Positions 1 to 13,339 are shown, numbered from the stretch's first letter. The stretch: DNA of 64,000 nucleotides from Citrus sinensis (GCF_022201045.2 NC_068557.1:26823501-26887500); one strand, 5' to 3'. Numbers and translations: made by a program. Notes: generated by a model not told the origin, from the sequence alone.

Positions 1-2480
1 TTTCTAAGTTAAAAAATTTTGAACCGTAGTTATTTTGTAAATTTTGTTACATTGGTAATTTTGAAATAATATAATTTCATTAAGGGTAATTTTTGTACTT
101 TATGTTTTAAAATCAGATTTTGAAAAGTAATATTTTGATACTTTTAAGAATCAATACAAAAAAAAAATGATTATTTGAGAATCAATTTCTTTAATAATAA
201 CTTTAAAATTGATTTATCAAATATATTATGGTGTTAAATTGTCAAATAATCACTTATTTGACAGTTCAAAGCAATCAAAAACATGCTCTTGGTCTTCCTA
301 GCTTTATTTGCTAACTGACCAATAGAATCAAATGGCTTGCATGTAACCGAAACGTCCATCATCCAATTAGTCACATGCTATGGCTTATTATTCTCAAGGC
401 ATCATGCCAGTTACAGCAAAAAAATGTGCATTCTATGTAGTATTTAATGGTAAACAACTAAGTATATATAAATATTGGGCGAGGTAATTGATCGAATAAT
501 CAGTTACCCAATTCTATGTTAAAAGGTTTTTAATGCATTTCATAAAGCTATAATCATGCTACAGGGAAAAAAAGTATGGGACCAATTTTTTTTTTTTTTT
601 TTGTTAGCTAGCAAATTAAACTATTAGACAGACTATGATATAATGATACAAACAATTAAAGCACTTGATGAGATAAATATCAATGGCCTCCCAGTCCATT
701 CTCAACTTATGCACCCAGTAGCTTTGGGCGCATGAGTTCGATTCACGGTAATTGTTGGCACTCGATTCTCCTTCTAATAGGGGTTTATTTAGCTCCCCGC
801 CTAGGGTATAATAGATTTTACTCTAATATTAAGTGAGGGTTATTGTTCGGGTTATGTCATGCTAGAAATATGAAGGAGAGTCCCGATTGTTTTTTAGTTG
901 TAAATATCATTAGAATTTTAATTATAAATATCAATATTTCAAAAAAAAAAAAAACACTTGATGACATAATATATCATTTGCAAGACAAAACGTCGAATAT
1001 TGTAGACAAAGAATAGCTGCATTAAAAAAATATTAATATAGAATTAAGTAGTAAAATCACTGCACCACAAAACCACATATTGGAAAGAAGCATCGAGAAA
1101 TGTTCAATGCTAATTGCTAAATAGAGTATAAAAAAAATATCTAAAATCATTGGTGATGAATTGTAATTCCATTGGACTATTCTTTATCTAAACCAATCGA
1201 TAATGAAGACTTATTATTCAAAGTCCTAATCTTTGGAACGACAAGAACTTTACATTTTTTTATTTTTAAAAGAAGATAGATTCAAATTCTTTCTACCAAT
1301 AGTTAATGGAGCCTTATTTATTTTAAATCGGCATCTTTATCAGTATTTTTTGTCCTTTACAACCAAGAACTAAGCTAATTAATAAAAAGAAGACTAGTGT
1401 TATACTTCTAGCCTATCATGTCATCTTCATTATCTGAAAGAGCCAAAAAGTTCAGCCGAAGGCATTACGATAATATTCTAAATTCTTCTGAAAAAGATAT
1501 TTATAGAGAACATAAAATTGAAGTACTTTTAACCGTATATTGGTATTATATTAAAATTAATGTAAATGGGTCTCAATATTTATAAATTTCATGAGTAATA
1601 GTTCTCATTAAAAAAAAAAAAAAAAGTGTAGTACTTTTGGAATGTTATAAGCCTCGTGACAAAATGAAAGGCTCGGGGGCAAAATTACACTATTTTTGCT
1701 CAAAAGCATACCGCCAATGAAAATCTGCTCCTTTCTTCACTTCAACTTAAAAGCAGACAACACAAAGAAATGTGGAGAATTCTTAACAGACAATTAAAAT
1801 CAATGATGTGCAATCATCAAGAGAAGAAGATGAAATTATGAGTCATCAATCTCTAAATGAGGATATAGCAAAGACAGTAGAAGAAATGATGGACAGATAG
1901 AACAATACAGAGACTTTGTTTTGGAATCTTAGATTGTTTTTTTTAGTACAAAACTTTTCTCAAGTATTATTCTATATTAGAGGCTCCCTTCTACTATGGA
2001 TTCTGGCATCTATCTACAATTACTACTTTATTTTATGTTCTTTTTCACCTACCAATATTTTATATTCCTGTTCTATATAATAAAGTTCTCCAATTTCTAA
2101 GGCTCTATTTGATATTAAGGTGTTATATCACTTTTAAGCTATAGTTATTATAGAAAAAAAAATTGTAACTACGAAATAAAGATTATAATATATAGGAAAT
2201 ATGACTTTTAAATAATAATTTTCATAAAAATAGTTAAGATATTTTAAATTTTTTATCATATAAGTAGTAGATCAAATCAATTTAAATTTTAAATCACAAT
2301 AATTAATATTTACTAAATACTTTAGTGCTAATCTCAATAGCAATAAGGTGTAAGTTTGTAATAACTAAGGAAATAAAATCAACAATTCAACGAGTGAAAA
2401 AAAAAAAAAAAAACCACATTAAACGGATTAAAAAACTTTATTCGACGTCGCAAAAATCAAACACGTGCCTAACAAATAAT
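1..2480. other. AT-rich intergenic DNA
   Basis: No convincing gene. The stretch is AT-rich with many homopolymer runs. One segment near 660-910 has a pol III B-box-like string (TTCGATTC) and could be an old SINE or retroelement end, but I cannot define its limits. A Tourist-like MITE relic lies at about 2099-2340 and is listed separately. Short open frames here are low complexity. Confidence 0.6.
2099..2340. mobile_element. Tourist-like (PIF/Harbinger) MITE relic
   Basis: The segment begins TAAGGCTCTATTTGATATTAAG and is similar along its length to the better preserved 246-bp MITE in an alpha-glucosidase intron (41556-41801): the order tttaagctatagttat, acgaaataaa, gttaagatattttaa, taaatactttagtg is shared. 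The left end has the GGC..T.TTTG.. form of Tourist elements; the right end is degraded. Boundaries are approximate. Confidence 0.45.
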
Positions 2481-2489
2481 TGCGCAAGG

Positions 2490-2710
2490 CAGGTCCATAG
2501 GGCCCAATACTTGAAGCTCAAGTCAAGTTTTGGCCCAATGAGATTGGCGTTAAGGTAGTTCTTATACGGAGCAAGGGTTTAACATTCGTTATACAGACAG
2601 CAAGGATCGAAGAAAAGATAACTCTGTTAAGCCTGTATTCGAATTCATTTCTTTAGCCGCAGGCCGTCAGCGACGGAAGAGAAGATCTCAGTTTCGATTC
2701 TAGAAACCGT
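2490..2710 (+). promoter_or_regulatory. eIF2-beta promoter and 5' leader with GGCCCA motifs
   Basis: Two GGCCCA motifs occur at 2501-2506 and 2532-2537. Site II / GCCCA elements of this kind are common in promoters of plant translation and ribosomal genes, which fits the downstream eIF2-beta gene. A GC-richer leader follows (about 2600-2708). It ends at a GT donor (2709), and a 5'UTR intron runs to the AG at 2941-2942, six bases before the ATG. The transcription start is not determined. Confidence 0.5.
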
Positions 2711-2947
2711 ATGCTTTCTCCTCTTTCATTGTTTTAATAATACAAATTGTTTTAATTTCCTCTTGATTATCTTGGGGTTTTGACTAGATACCTCACTTGT
2801 TTACTTATGTTTCTAATTCTTTTGAATTTAGTGTTTTTCTAAATGTTTTAGTATCTTATAATTTATGTTTGGATTTTTCTTTTTTTTTTAAATAATCTAG
2901 TTCTAGGATTTTTTGATTGTCGTGAAATTACTTGTATTTCAGCGACT

Positions 2948-5900
2948 ATGACGGACGAAAATCAAGTAGATGTGAAGGACGAGGTGGCAGAAGTAAGTGT
3001 ATTACATTATATAAAGATTTATTGAACTAATTATTAGCTTTTATGAATCTGATTTTTTGTTAGGGTTTTTAATTTTATTTCTTGGGGTTTTCTTGAATTT
3101 GAACATGTGGAGGATCTGAACAAGTAATTTGATAAGTACCAATATTTTTAGTGACCAGTTTTGACGGAATTTACCAACTGTTATAGTTTAATTTATTTGT
3201 TATTCAGGTTATTGCTATATTTATTTATTGAGAAATTTCTTTGTTGCAGCTTGCCCCCTTCGATCCTACTAAAAAGAAGAAGAAGAAGAAGGTTGTAATA
3301 CAGGATCCTTCAGATGATTCTGTGGACAAACTGGCCGAGAAAACTGAAACTTTATCAGGTATCCTTACTAGAGTACAAGCTATTTCCTTACTATTAACGT
3401 TATTATTTTTTATGGATGAATGAATAGGCCACTATTATTTTTATTTGTAATACTTTTATAAAGCATTATTATCTCTTTCTGCAGAATTAATTTTATTCTT
3501 TTTTTTTTAATTTGCAGTCTCTGAGGGGCTTGAAAGTACTTTTACTGGTTTGAAAAAGAAGAAGAAGAAACCAGTAAGTTGGAAGAATTCTAGAGCATCT
3601 GGCGTTTCCTTAAATTAAAGGTATTTTTCAATAGTATTTGACATGCAATGTTTTGTGCGAAATTGTAGGTAGAAAGCAGTCTATTGAACGATGAGATTGG
3701 GGATGCAGGAGACGATTTGGATGGTAAATGTTTTAGAGTATATTTGTGTTTATATCCCTATTTAATTAACTTTTTATGAAATCTAAGAGATTGCTATTTT
3801 ATTGCTTATTTAGGTCATGTGGGTGAGGATGATGAAGCTGATGGAAGTGGTGGTCCACGGCAGCGTTATCCATGGGAAGGGAGTGATCGCGACTATGAAT
3901 ATGAGGAGGTATATAGCTTATTTCATAAAGTTCTATTTCATCAAATCCAGTTATTTCTTTGTTGAGTGGCTTTGCATTTCTATTGATTTATTTAGGAGTT
4001 TCAAGCAAGCTGGAAATCCTTTTGATCAATGATATACTAAAATAGTGAATTAGGTGTTTGATGGTGTTTTAAAGAGACAGCAGTACATAAAGTAGCAGAA
4101 AAAGAATATCTAAGTAATATAATGTTAATATTCTTGATATTTCACTTTCATTGTTCTTTGCTTCAGCTTAATGGTCTTAACTTTTTTTATGGTCGCCTGA
4201 TGAGATCTACATTAGGAATTCCATATTTTATAGCATCATATCATATGTGTTTGCTCAACCTTGCTGTTTGAAGTTTCGAAAATGATTATGTGTCTTTTGC
4301 TCATCATATATTCTGTTGTGTTAAAGGTGTTAATCCATTTGTTTTCCCTTGTCTGATTCCATGTGCAGCTTCTTGGTAGGGTCTTTAACATCCTCCGAGA
4401 GAATAATCCTGAACTTGCAGGAGATAGGCGTAGAACAGTCATGAGACCTCCACAAGTTCTTCGTGAAGGAACGAAGAAAACTGTTTTTGTCAATTTCATG
4501 GATCTCTGCAAGACGTATGTTTTGGTGCTTTGCCTGCTTTTTTCTTTTTAAATTTTATTTTATTTTACATTTCTATTAAATGTGGACAATTGAGTTCATT
4601 CTTTTTTCTTTTTTTTTCAAACTACAGTTTTTCCATTTCTGATTGTATAAACAACTAAAGTGCCTGCTGAATTTTTCTTCCTCCTTTCTTTTGTTGGTAA
4701 ATGTATACAGCATGCATCGGCAGCCAGATCATGTCATGACATTTTTGCTTGCTGAACTGGGGACAAGTGGGTCACTGGACGGACAGCAAAGACTGGTCGT
4801 GAAGGGCCGATTTGCTCCCAAGAATTTTGAAGGGATACTGCGTCGATATGTCAGTAAGTATTTTTTAAAATCAAGTTTTGTGCTTAATATATACAAGTCA
4901 GTGGTATGGCTTCTCTTGTTGTAGAAGCAAGAGGTCAAAAGGTTCAATTCCCCTCACACCAACCTTGGAGGGGATAAGTATAATTTGAGGGTGGGATGGG
5001 GGTGTGGTGCATGGAACTAACTTACATGCACACTAATTATTTCTCTTTTTCATCATTAAATTTAATATCTTCTGCATATTATTTTCAGATGAATATGTCA
5101 TCTGTCTTGGGTGCAAAAGTCCTGACACGATACTTTCAAAGGAAAACCGCCTCTTCTTTCTCAGATGTGAGAAGGTAAAAGCTCATATACAATCATATTA
5201 TTTATGTCCTATTTGACTTTCCCCTTGCTCTTTCCCATGGATGCATGACTAACATGGTTCTTACGAAGGATGTGGTGGGCTTCTGATTATGTTTCATATT
5301 TATCTTGTTCAAACATTTGCAATTGAGGAGCTCCCCTGGGGTATAAAAGTTTGACGGATAAAAGTGTGATTTACTGTTTTCATTGTCATTATTGTTGACA
5401 CAATAGAAGCTTTCTTCTTTGATATTTCTGTAAATTTTCCATTGGGGTGGCCAATGATGATTTAAGAATTGCCTACATTGCCTGATGTTTGTGCAATGAC
5501 TGATGTTGAATATTATTGAGGCCTATTGGAAGACACTGATGAATTGAACACATTAGTCTGCTGGACCAATGACTTGCATCTATGCCAGGAAATTGTCTTC
5601 TTGAGTTCTTTTTTATGGCCAAGTCATCTGTTTTGGAGGCTATGAAGAATATGCCTACATCGTCTGATTTCTCTTCTATGACAGAGATATGTAGTTACTG
5701 ATGTCTCCTTGGATGACTGTCCTTTGCTTTTGAAAATGAATATTTATTTGTTTTTTGAACCCAAAAATGGATTTTATTGGGTAAAGAAAATTCTTCCATT
5801 TTCAAAATGTTCAGCCCCCCCGCGGGGTTCCATTGAGTGGCCTATGATGTAAAAGTTGCCTACATTGTCAGATTGTTTTATCTATGACTGAGAAATTATC

Positions 5901-6193
5901 TGTCTGAGGCCTTTGTGTTACTTTTTCTTTTTCTGTTTGATTGCATATTTAGGAAGATGGTATATATTCCTATGATATGGATAAAATCCTGTCTGCTGAT
6001 GTTCCTTTAGTTTCAATAGTGTTATGGGGTTTGATATTTTTTTTACATGCATGCCCAATCAGGTGTTCTGTTTGCTTAACTGTTTGGGTCTAATTTGTTG
6101 ATCTTATTCTTGCAGTGTGGTTCTGGACGATCAGTTGCTCCTATCAAAGCTGGTTTCCAGGCACGTGTTGGTCGTAGAAATGCTGGAATGTGA
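2948..6193 (+). CDS. eukaryotic translation initiation factor 2 subunit beta (eIF2-beta)
   Basis: Predicted 270-aa protein from nine exons: 2948-2992, 3250-3358, 3518-3573, 3669-3723, 3814-3908, 4369-4514, 4711-4853, 5089-5174, 6116-6193. All junctions are GT-AG and the frame stays open. eIF2-beta is part of the cytosolic eIF2 heterotrimer that brings initiator Met-tRNA and GTP to the 40S subunit. Visible marks: an N-terminal acidic region with two lysine blocks (residues about 23-29 and in GLKKKKKKP), the kind that binds eIF5 and eIF2B-epsilon; the conserved core ([25 protein letters not shown]); and a C2-C2 zinc finger (Cys222, 225, 243, 246) split by the last, 941-bp intron. Length matches the plant family (about 270 aa). 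Plants carry two lysine boxes where animals have three. Its 3' end converges on the PPR gene 505 bp away. Confidence 0.97.
4890..5035 (+). repeat. possible SINE-like insert in eIF2-beta intron 7
   Basis: Within the intron, TGGTATGGCTTC resembles a pol III A box and GGTTCAATTCCC a B box about 45 bases later, the layout of tRNA-derived plant SINEs. A small hairpin (CTTCTCTTGTTG / AGAAGCAAGAGG) lies between. I cannot see clear target-site duplications, so this stays tentative. Confidence 0.3.
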
Positions 6194-6697
6194 TCTTGTT
6201 GTCCTGCTTTTCTCCAGCATTTTGAAAAAAAAGCTGTTTGTTTTCATTTTTACCTTATGCGTTTTACTACTATTTGGTTTTGACTAATTGTATTTATCTA
6301 GCCGGGAAAATATTGATATGGATGAGCCTTTATAACTAGAATGATCGATTAATCCTTTTTACATATTTTCCTGCTGAAATTAGCATTGCTCTTGAATGCT
6401 CTTATCTTCTCTATGCAAGCTAGATTGCATTCTATTTTGTTCATTGATTTTTCACGAATTTAGATCTTAAATAAATGAGTGGTTGAAGTTCTATTTCTTT
6501 TCCATTGGGATCAGGAGTAATTTGGCCATTTGGGTGACATTTACTATTTGTGTATTGCAATATTTTAAGAAAGTGTTAACGGACTCTCAGATAACAAATG
6601 GTCTAATTAATTTGAGAAAGAATATACTCCCAAGATATTGACAAGTCATGAATATTATTAACAAAATTATGTACATTTGTTCTGCAGATTCATATTA

Positions 6698-9600
6698 TTA
6701 GTTGCCTATGTATTGACCCAAATTTGATCTGGCAACACCTTTCTCCCCGTATAAATTAAAGTAGATAGGTAAAGCAGTCTTCATATCTTTGTGCATTGTT
6801 CTAACCAGAGTAGTAACCTGCTCAATTTGATCTTCACTTGAACAAGCTGAGATTAGAACTTTGGCTGTTCCTCCGTCTGGGTAGCAACCAGCATCAATCA
6901 TTTCTTCAAAAATTTCTAAGCATCTTCTGTACAGTTTCTTCCTCGAATATGCAGCTAACCTGGAGGTCCAGGTTACAACATCTGGTTTCAACCTCTTGGC
7001 AGGAAGTGACTGGAACAGACCTTCCATTTTCTCGATGAATCCTCCACGCCCGTATATGTTGATCAAGATGTTGTACGTACTGATGTCAGCTGCATATGAT
7101 CCTTTCTCCATTGCTGTTAAGACTTCTTCCATCTTTTCAAATTGGCCTAATCTGCCGTACAGGTTCAGCATACTGTTGATAACAAAAGTGTCTGGCTTGA
7201 GCCCAGATTTGTGCATCTGGTTTATAACGCCTTCACATTTAGCTACATTGCCAGTTTTTGAATAAGCAGTTAATAGGAGCATGTGTGATTTCATTGTTGG
7301 GGTTATGCCTAGCCGCTTCATCTCCTCGAACACGGCCTGTGCGTCTGAAAAATATATAGAAAATATGAAAACAAACAAATTTGGCGTGTGTTGAAGCAGA
7401 AGAAAATTAATCAGCATAAAATGGGATGGGTATGGCAGATAATTAAAATTCCAAGAATGAGGTGCTCGTTGAGCTACACAAAGGTCACAAGTCGTGCACT
7501 GGGGCTTCTTCATTTGTTATTAAAATATAGCTCAAGTGAGTACATTTTGAATTTGATGTGCCAATTTCCAGCAGTAGACACAAAATATTACAGTTGGATA
7601 ATAAACTTGATGTCAATATCTGAGACTGAGGTACTTATAGCATTGGGAAGTTTCTTGCGTGAGGAAAAATTTGTGAATTAAAGGTTACATATTGCATAAG
7701 AAAAGGGTGAACTAGAAATAGAAATCTGTCTTTAGGATTCAAAATATGACTTTCATGGCAAAATTGTAGTGATTCGCGAAGAAATTATGCAGGGTAATGT
7801 TTGACAGACAATTCAACTAAGCTGTATGAGCATTTACCCTCATGAAGACCAGCTCTGCCATAAGCATCTACCATAATATTATAAGAAGCTCTATCTGGTT
7901 CACAACCCATGTGCTGCATGAGTGAAAATATTTCAGCAGCCCCGTAAGGATAACCTGCACGACTGTTGGGACAATAGAGCCGATGTATTTTGTGAGCAAT
8001 ACGACCAATTGTTTTAGTGAATATGAAAACGTAAATAAATTATTATTTCCTAAATAACTTCTCAAACAATCAAATCCTGACCATCATTTGACTTTTACCA
8101 TTCAATCCTAATAAATTTTTGCATATTTCTTGTATATGTATTATATCATCCTTGGTATAATTAAGCATCTCTAATATATGCCGGTGACAGAAATCGTTAG
8201 ATTGAATAATTAAGACATAATGCTACCATACGGGAGATCAACCTGTAAGCTTCCATTAGGGCATTATAAGCGTACACATCCGGCTCAATTCCAGCTCCTT
8301 GCAGCTGCTCAAATATTTCTTCTGCCTTCTCACAAAGTCCCTCCCTAGCAAATGCATTAACTAGAGCAGTATATGTGCAGATATTTGGTTTACACTTATG
8401 ACTTCTCATTTCATTAAATAGCTTCAAGGCCATAAAGGATTTGCTCGCCTGCACAAAAGCACGTGCGTATATGAACCTCACAGTTTGTAAAAATAACAAA
8501 CTTCAGTAAAAAGATAGGGGCAGTAAGAGGCATAAATAAAACTAAATAAGATTTGGCTCACCTTCCCATATAAGTTGATCATCAATGTGTAAGTTTCGGT
8601 AGATGGCTGGCAGCAATCTCGTTTCATCCTCTGGAAAATCTCAACAGCTTTTTGAGGGTTTCCTCCTTTCAGTAGTCCATCAATGTGAGAATTATACACA
8701 ACTGCACCTGAACAAAATCAATGATACTTCAGCATGATAAATTCACATTACACTTGGTGACATGTATACCAAGTATATAAATTGAGTTAGTAATTATTTT
8801 GATAAATTGATACAGGATCATACTTGGGGGAAGGCCATACTTTCGCATCTCGCGAAACACTGCTTCAGCTTTCTCTAGCAGCCCAGACATGCAATAGGCC
8901 TTCAGAAGAAGTGCATAAGTGTCCTCAGTAGGGATACATCGAGAATCCAGAAGTTCTAAATAGGTGAATTCTGCCTTCTTATGTAGAGACTTCTGGCCAT
9001 AAGCTTCTATAAGCAAATTGAAACACATGACATCTGGATGGAAGGAGCTCCTCTTCAGTATCCATTCACATATCTGGAAATCCCTTAGGTGTTACACTTG
9101 TTGACAGTCTATATATTGAAAATTACTTTTAAAATCAAATAAATGATGATATGAAACCATACTCTTTGTTCTTAAAATGCTTGGCCCTCTTTTAGAAATT
9201 TTGACACACATGCATCATCAACAAATGCAGACACCCATCATAGGGATTCATCAAATGCAGACACATATTTTCAACTTATGAAGATAGAACAAGTAATAGT
9301 AAAGCAAAATTTTTGAATTTCTTACCAAGACAATTGGATCCCATTTTTTATTCAACCGAAGTTGAACGGATACATTAATAAGATCATCCCACGTGGCATG
9401 AGTAGGAGGAAGAGAATCAAAAGCATCCCAAATTGTATTGGAATCCACTTCCCTTTGTACAAATCTCAGAATCTGCTGAGCAGTGGGGCTCAACACTGGG
9501 AAAATTCCATCAACGAACCCGGATCCATACTTCCATCCTTTTCCCCTCAACGAACCGCCTGTGCAGAAGCACTAACATTATGATACAAATATAATACACA

Positions 9601-10004
9601 CTTTAATTGTAATAAATGAAAATATACATGAGAAGAGGCATATGCAAGAGCATGCACGCTTACATTAAAGTAGTAGTAAAAATAGTTAGTGAAATTTTGC
9701 ATTACATCGTTTCCTGGAGAGCTTTTTGTGATTGAAGCTTCTCAATTTGCCATTTTTGTCAATGAAAAAGCCATCTCTATTATACTTCTTAACTGAAACT
9801 CCAGTGGAGTTGCTAGCTCTACATCTAAAATCACAGTTACAGCTTCTTGGTCGTATGACAATTCCATTCAGTGTGTTTCCAGCAGTCAACCTACAAAACT
9901 TCCATCAAGATTAGCTAAAACTGACAGGAAATTAAAATGCAAAAGGAAGTAATGCAACGAATGTATTAATTCGTATAGAGAAGATTGAAGGATTAGACTT
10001 ACAT
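6698..10004 (-). CDS. P-class pentatricopeptide repeat protein (At2g35130-like)
   Basis: Predicted 597-aa protein on the minus strand. Exons in coding order: 10004-10003 (first two bases of ATG), 9890-9706, 9558-9326, 9073-8824, 8707-8562, 8448-8243, 7962-7838, 7344-6698. Every junction is GT-AG and the coding bases sum to 598 codons. The start codon is split: AT lies before the first intron and G after it; the next in-frame codon upstream of it is preceded by a stop. About ten 35-residue PPR motifs run from roughly residue 140 to the end (for example VYNSHIDGLLKGGNPQKAVE). There are no E or DYW domains, so it is a P-class PPR. Such proteins bind organellar RNA in a sequence-specific way; a mitochondrial or plastid location is expected but not shown. 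The many introns are unusual for a PPR gene. Resemblance to Arabidopsis At2g35130 is from memory. Confidence 0.92.
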
Positions 10005-10826
10005 GGAAGCGATAAAGAGTTAAGTTTGAATGTTGAGAGATCACAAAGAGATGATTTTAGTTTGAAGATAACGAACTCAAAATATCTTAAATGTTCCAGA
10101 AACAGACGGTTGGCTACTTTGTTTGTATTATTTGTACGTGCGAATCATAAGATTGAACAACGGCAATATTTCTATTCCCACACACTCCGCACGTGCCATG
10201 GGAGAATCACTATTTTTTTTTTATTGAAAAATAACACATAAATGTAAAACAAATTAACTCTCACTTTTATAGTAGAGATTTAGCAAATAAACTATTTGAG
10301 TTTATTTATTTTCAATTATTTGTGTTTCTAGTCTTAAAAAAAGAAATTTATTCATGTTTATCTCATATTATTTTAAATTTTTCGAAGTGTCAGATATGAT
10401 CATAAAGCATGCGTTATAATTTTGATGGACTAAATTGAGCTAAATTATATAACGAAGCGATAGTGAACTCAACTTAGATGTTGATTGTGAATGAGCTACT
10501 TTATTTTATAATAAAACTAAATATTAGAACCAAGAGCAACACAAAATATACTAAATGAATCACCCATATTTAAAAGATGAAATAGCTAAAAACTCTGATG
10601 TATTAAAATATAAAGAACACTGCATTGAAGTCCATAGGTTACATTAGTTTGTACAACATTTTATTGGTATGAAATTGTTTCAAATTATTGTCATTCAAGC
10701 CTTGTTTGGTATTGAAATTAACTAGTTATAGTTTAAAGTTACAACTTATAACATTAAACTATTTAATAAACATTAACTGTTTTTAGGGGGCAGAAGTTGG
10801 AAACTTCAGTTGTTAATAAATATTAA
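10005..10826. other. intergenic DNA upstream of the PPR gene
   Basis: Contains the 5' leader and promoter of the minus-strand PPR gene (immediately above 10004). An AT-rich stretch follows with a Tourist-like end (GCCTTGTTTGGTATTG near 10700). The segment GGCAGAAGTTGGAAACTTCA near 10788 recurs at about 11540, flanking the inserted element at 10827-11525. No gene seen. Confidence 0.5.
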
Positions 10827-11290
10827 GGTGGTGTTTGGTTGAGAGGAGAGAATAGATGAGAGAAAAGTAATTTAAATTCTCTTTCTATTTTTATTGTTTG
10901 GTTTGACAAAATATATAAGAATTTAATTTCCATTAGAATTTAATATCCATCATAATGTAGAATTTGAATTCCACACCAAGTAGTGAAGAATTTAAATTCC
11001 TCTTATGTTAGAAACTAAAGTTTCTAAAATTACCCTTCAACTTTTTAACTTGTTTAATGTTATTAATAATTATTATTTTATTGATTTAATATTATAAATG
11101 GATCACCGCCGGAAAGTCGCCAGACTACTACCGGAAAGTCGCCGGACCACGCCGGACGTTCGCCGGCATGTTGCCGGACCACCGCAGGCTTCGCCGGATC
11201 ACCGCCGGACGTCGCCGGAATCCCACCGGACTTCACCGGAAAGGAGCCGGAAAGTCGCCAGGCCTTCACCGCCGGCCACCGGACCATCAT

Positions 11291-11335
<45 letters not shown>

Positions 11336-11525
11336 AATAATTAAATATTTAAGGTAAATGGTAAATTAGTCTAAAGAAAAAAATTATAATTCATTTCCTT
11401 GTTAAATTTTATATCAAACCAAACAACAAAATCTAATTTCACTACTTTTCTCCATTCCTTTCTTCTCTCTTCCTCTCCATTCCACTTTTTTCCTCTCCTC
11501 CCTTTTCTAGAAGCCAAACATGACC
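10827..11525. mobile_element. Harbinger/Tourist-like non-autonomous element with GC-rich core
   Basis: The ends are GGTGGTGTTTGG at left and, reverse-complemented, GGTCATGTTTGG at right. Both match the GGnnnTGTTTGG form of PIF/Harbinger MITEs. The element is flanked by TAA on both sides (10824-10826 and 11526-11528), the expected 3-bp target duplication. The 699-bp element has no transposase. Its centre (11098-11285) is a GC-rich array of CGCCGGA-type short repeats, followed by a TA microsatellite at 11297-11330. The open frames over the GC core are repeat artefacts. Confidence 0.65.
11098..11285. repeat. GC-rich CCGGA/CGCCGGA minisatellite
   Basis: About 190 bases composed of variable 10-20 base units built on CGCCGGA, GTCGCCGG and CACCGGA, sharply unlike the AT-rich surroundings. 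It lies inside the Harbinger-like element. Many CG sites make it a probable methylation target. Confidence 0.7.
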
Positions 11526-11528
11526 TAA

Positions 11529-13330
11529 CTATTTTTAGGGGACAGAAGTTGGAAACTTCAGTTGTAGCAGCAGCGTGAAAAAATGTACAAAAAAATATAT
11601 TAACATCATTTAAAAATAACATACTTCAAAAAATGAAAATATGTTAATATGTAATATTCCATGTTGGTGTTTAACTGATGTGATTCTCGTCCCCCATCCA
11701 ATTATCTAAAGTCTAAACCATAAAAAAAAAGATGAAATATTAATTAAGAAATAAAAGAAAGAAACTAAATAATAAGCTAATATTATCAAAGATTGGAACA
11801 ACAACAAATTTATAAATGAGTTGAAAGATATATTTTTAAAGTGAATATTAAATCAGTGGAGAGAATTATGATTTGTTACTACCTATGAGAAAAAATAAAT
11901 TATAATAAATTAGTAGGATTTTAGAGGCATTTTTGATAAAACTATTTCCCGTAATAGCTAGCATACAAAACACTAAAGATATTAAGACTACTAATTTAGG
12001 GGTTTTTTTTAACTTATAATTTAGTAAACAAGATTAATATATTAATTTATTTTTTCATTTTTTTTTATCGGTGCCACGGCCAGTATCCATCACCATGCTG
12101 ATCTATCCCTAATTGGCTGGCTATTGTGGCTTCTAAGCTTAGTAAATTAGATTCTATATTTATACGATGAAAATTTTATAATATTCTTATTAATGTTTAT
12201 CAAAATTATTGTATTTTAAAATTATATTTTATACACAATATTAACTTTTAGGTGGGGATATTTAAACGGACCAATTCTCTTTCTATACCCTCTTTTAATT
12301 GAGAATTTTATTATCTAAGTAATTTTTTTTTATAAGTAAACCTTTTGCTTTTCTCTTCTCAATTCAACAAATTCTCATTAATTCATTCAGATATATTTTT
12401 TTAATGGCAAATAGTTGATATCATTACCTAAAAAGAATAAAAGTTACTATTTAAAAATTGATATTGTTAAATTTTTATCGGTCATGAAAATTATTAAATA
12501 TCAAGAAATTAATATCTACTAAACACAAAAGATAATGAATATCAAAATAAAGAAAAACATCTTCTATATATGAAGTATGAAATATAGGTCATAATATGTT
12601 AAGAAATGCCAAAAAATAAATTCGAAAGAGTATGAAATTAAGTGTTTAGTTCATCAAATATAAGAGTAGGGAGATAATATACAATTATAAAGTAGATAGA
12701 AAGAATGTGAATGGTGAAACATAATTTTAAATTTTTAAATTTTTTTAAAAATAAATTTAGGTAGAAATTTGATGATTTCGCCTCACCTTAACTATAATTG
12801 TTTTAACAGTAACTCAAATACCAAACATCGCCTCAAAAGTAAACTTCATGCATCTCTTCACGAGACGATATTTTTTTTTTTCGAGCTACACGAGAGGAGA
12901 ATTTGATAATACGTCAGGAGGAAATCTTGGTGGGGTAGGTCAGGCATATGCCCATTATTTTATTAATATTAGACAACACACAGAGATTTGCTTTTCGTGA
13001 ACACAACTAAAACGTCGCTGTTTACAGAACCACACACACACATATATATATATATATATACATATAGACATACATATACATACATATATATATATATATA
13101 TGCATAATGAATTGGATGGTCATTCCGTCTATCTTCTTATAACATCTGTTCTAACGTCATGGAGCCAAAATTGCCGCAGCGACAACACCACGTATGAGAT
13201 AGTGAGATACATTGTTTAGTATTTAAAAAAAAAAAATAGATTTTATTATTTTTAGAAGAAAATTGCCACTCTATTGATTTCAATTTGAGGGCAATATCAA
13301 TTTTCAATAAAAAAAAAGAAGTAGATAAAG
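11529..13330. other. AT-rich intergenic DNA with TA/CA microsatellites
   Basis: No gene seen. A (CA)(TA) microsatellite cluster lies at about 13030-13102. A Tourist-like end in reverse orientation (ACCAAACATCGCC) lies near 12820. From about 13330 the composition becomes GC-richer, consistent with the 5' leader of the DCD gene. Confidence 0.5.
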
Positions 13331-13339
13331 AGACAACTC

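Noticed and set aside
660-910. A tRNA gene or SINE
   Set aside because: A TTCGATTC string resembles a B box, but no cloverleaf, A box at the right distance or clear ends could be seen.
11078-11331. Open frames on both strands over the GC-rich block
   Set aside because: They consist of repeated CGCCGGA codons inside a MITE and have no start context or protein resemblance.
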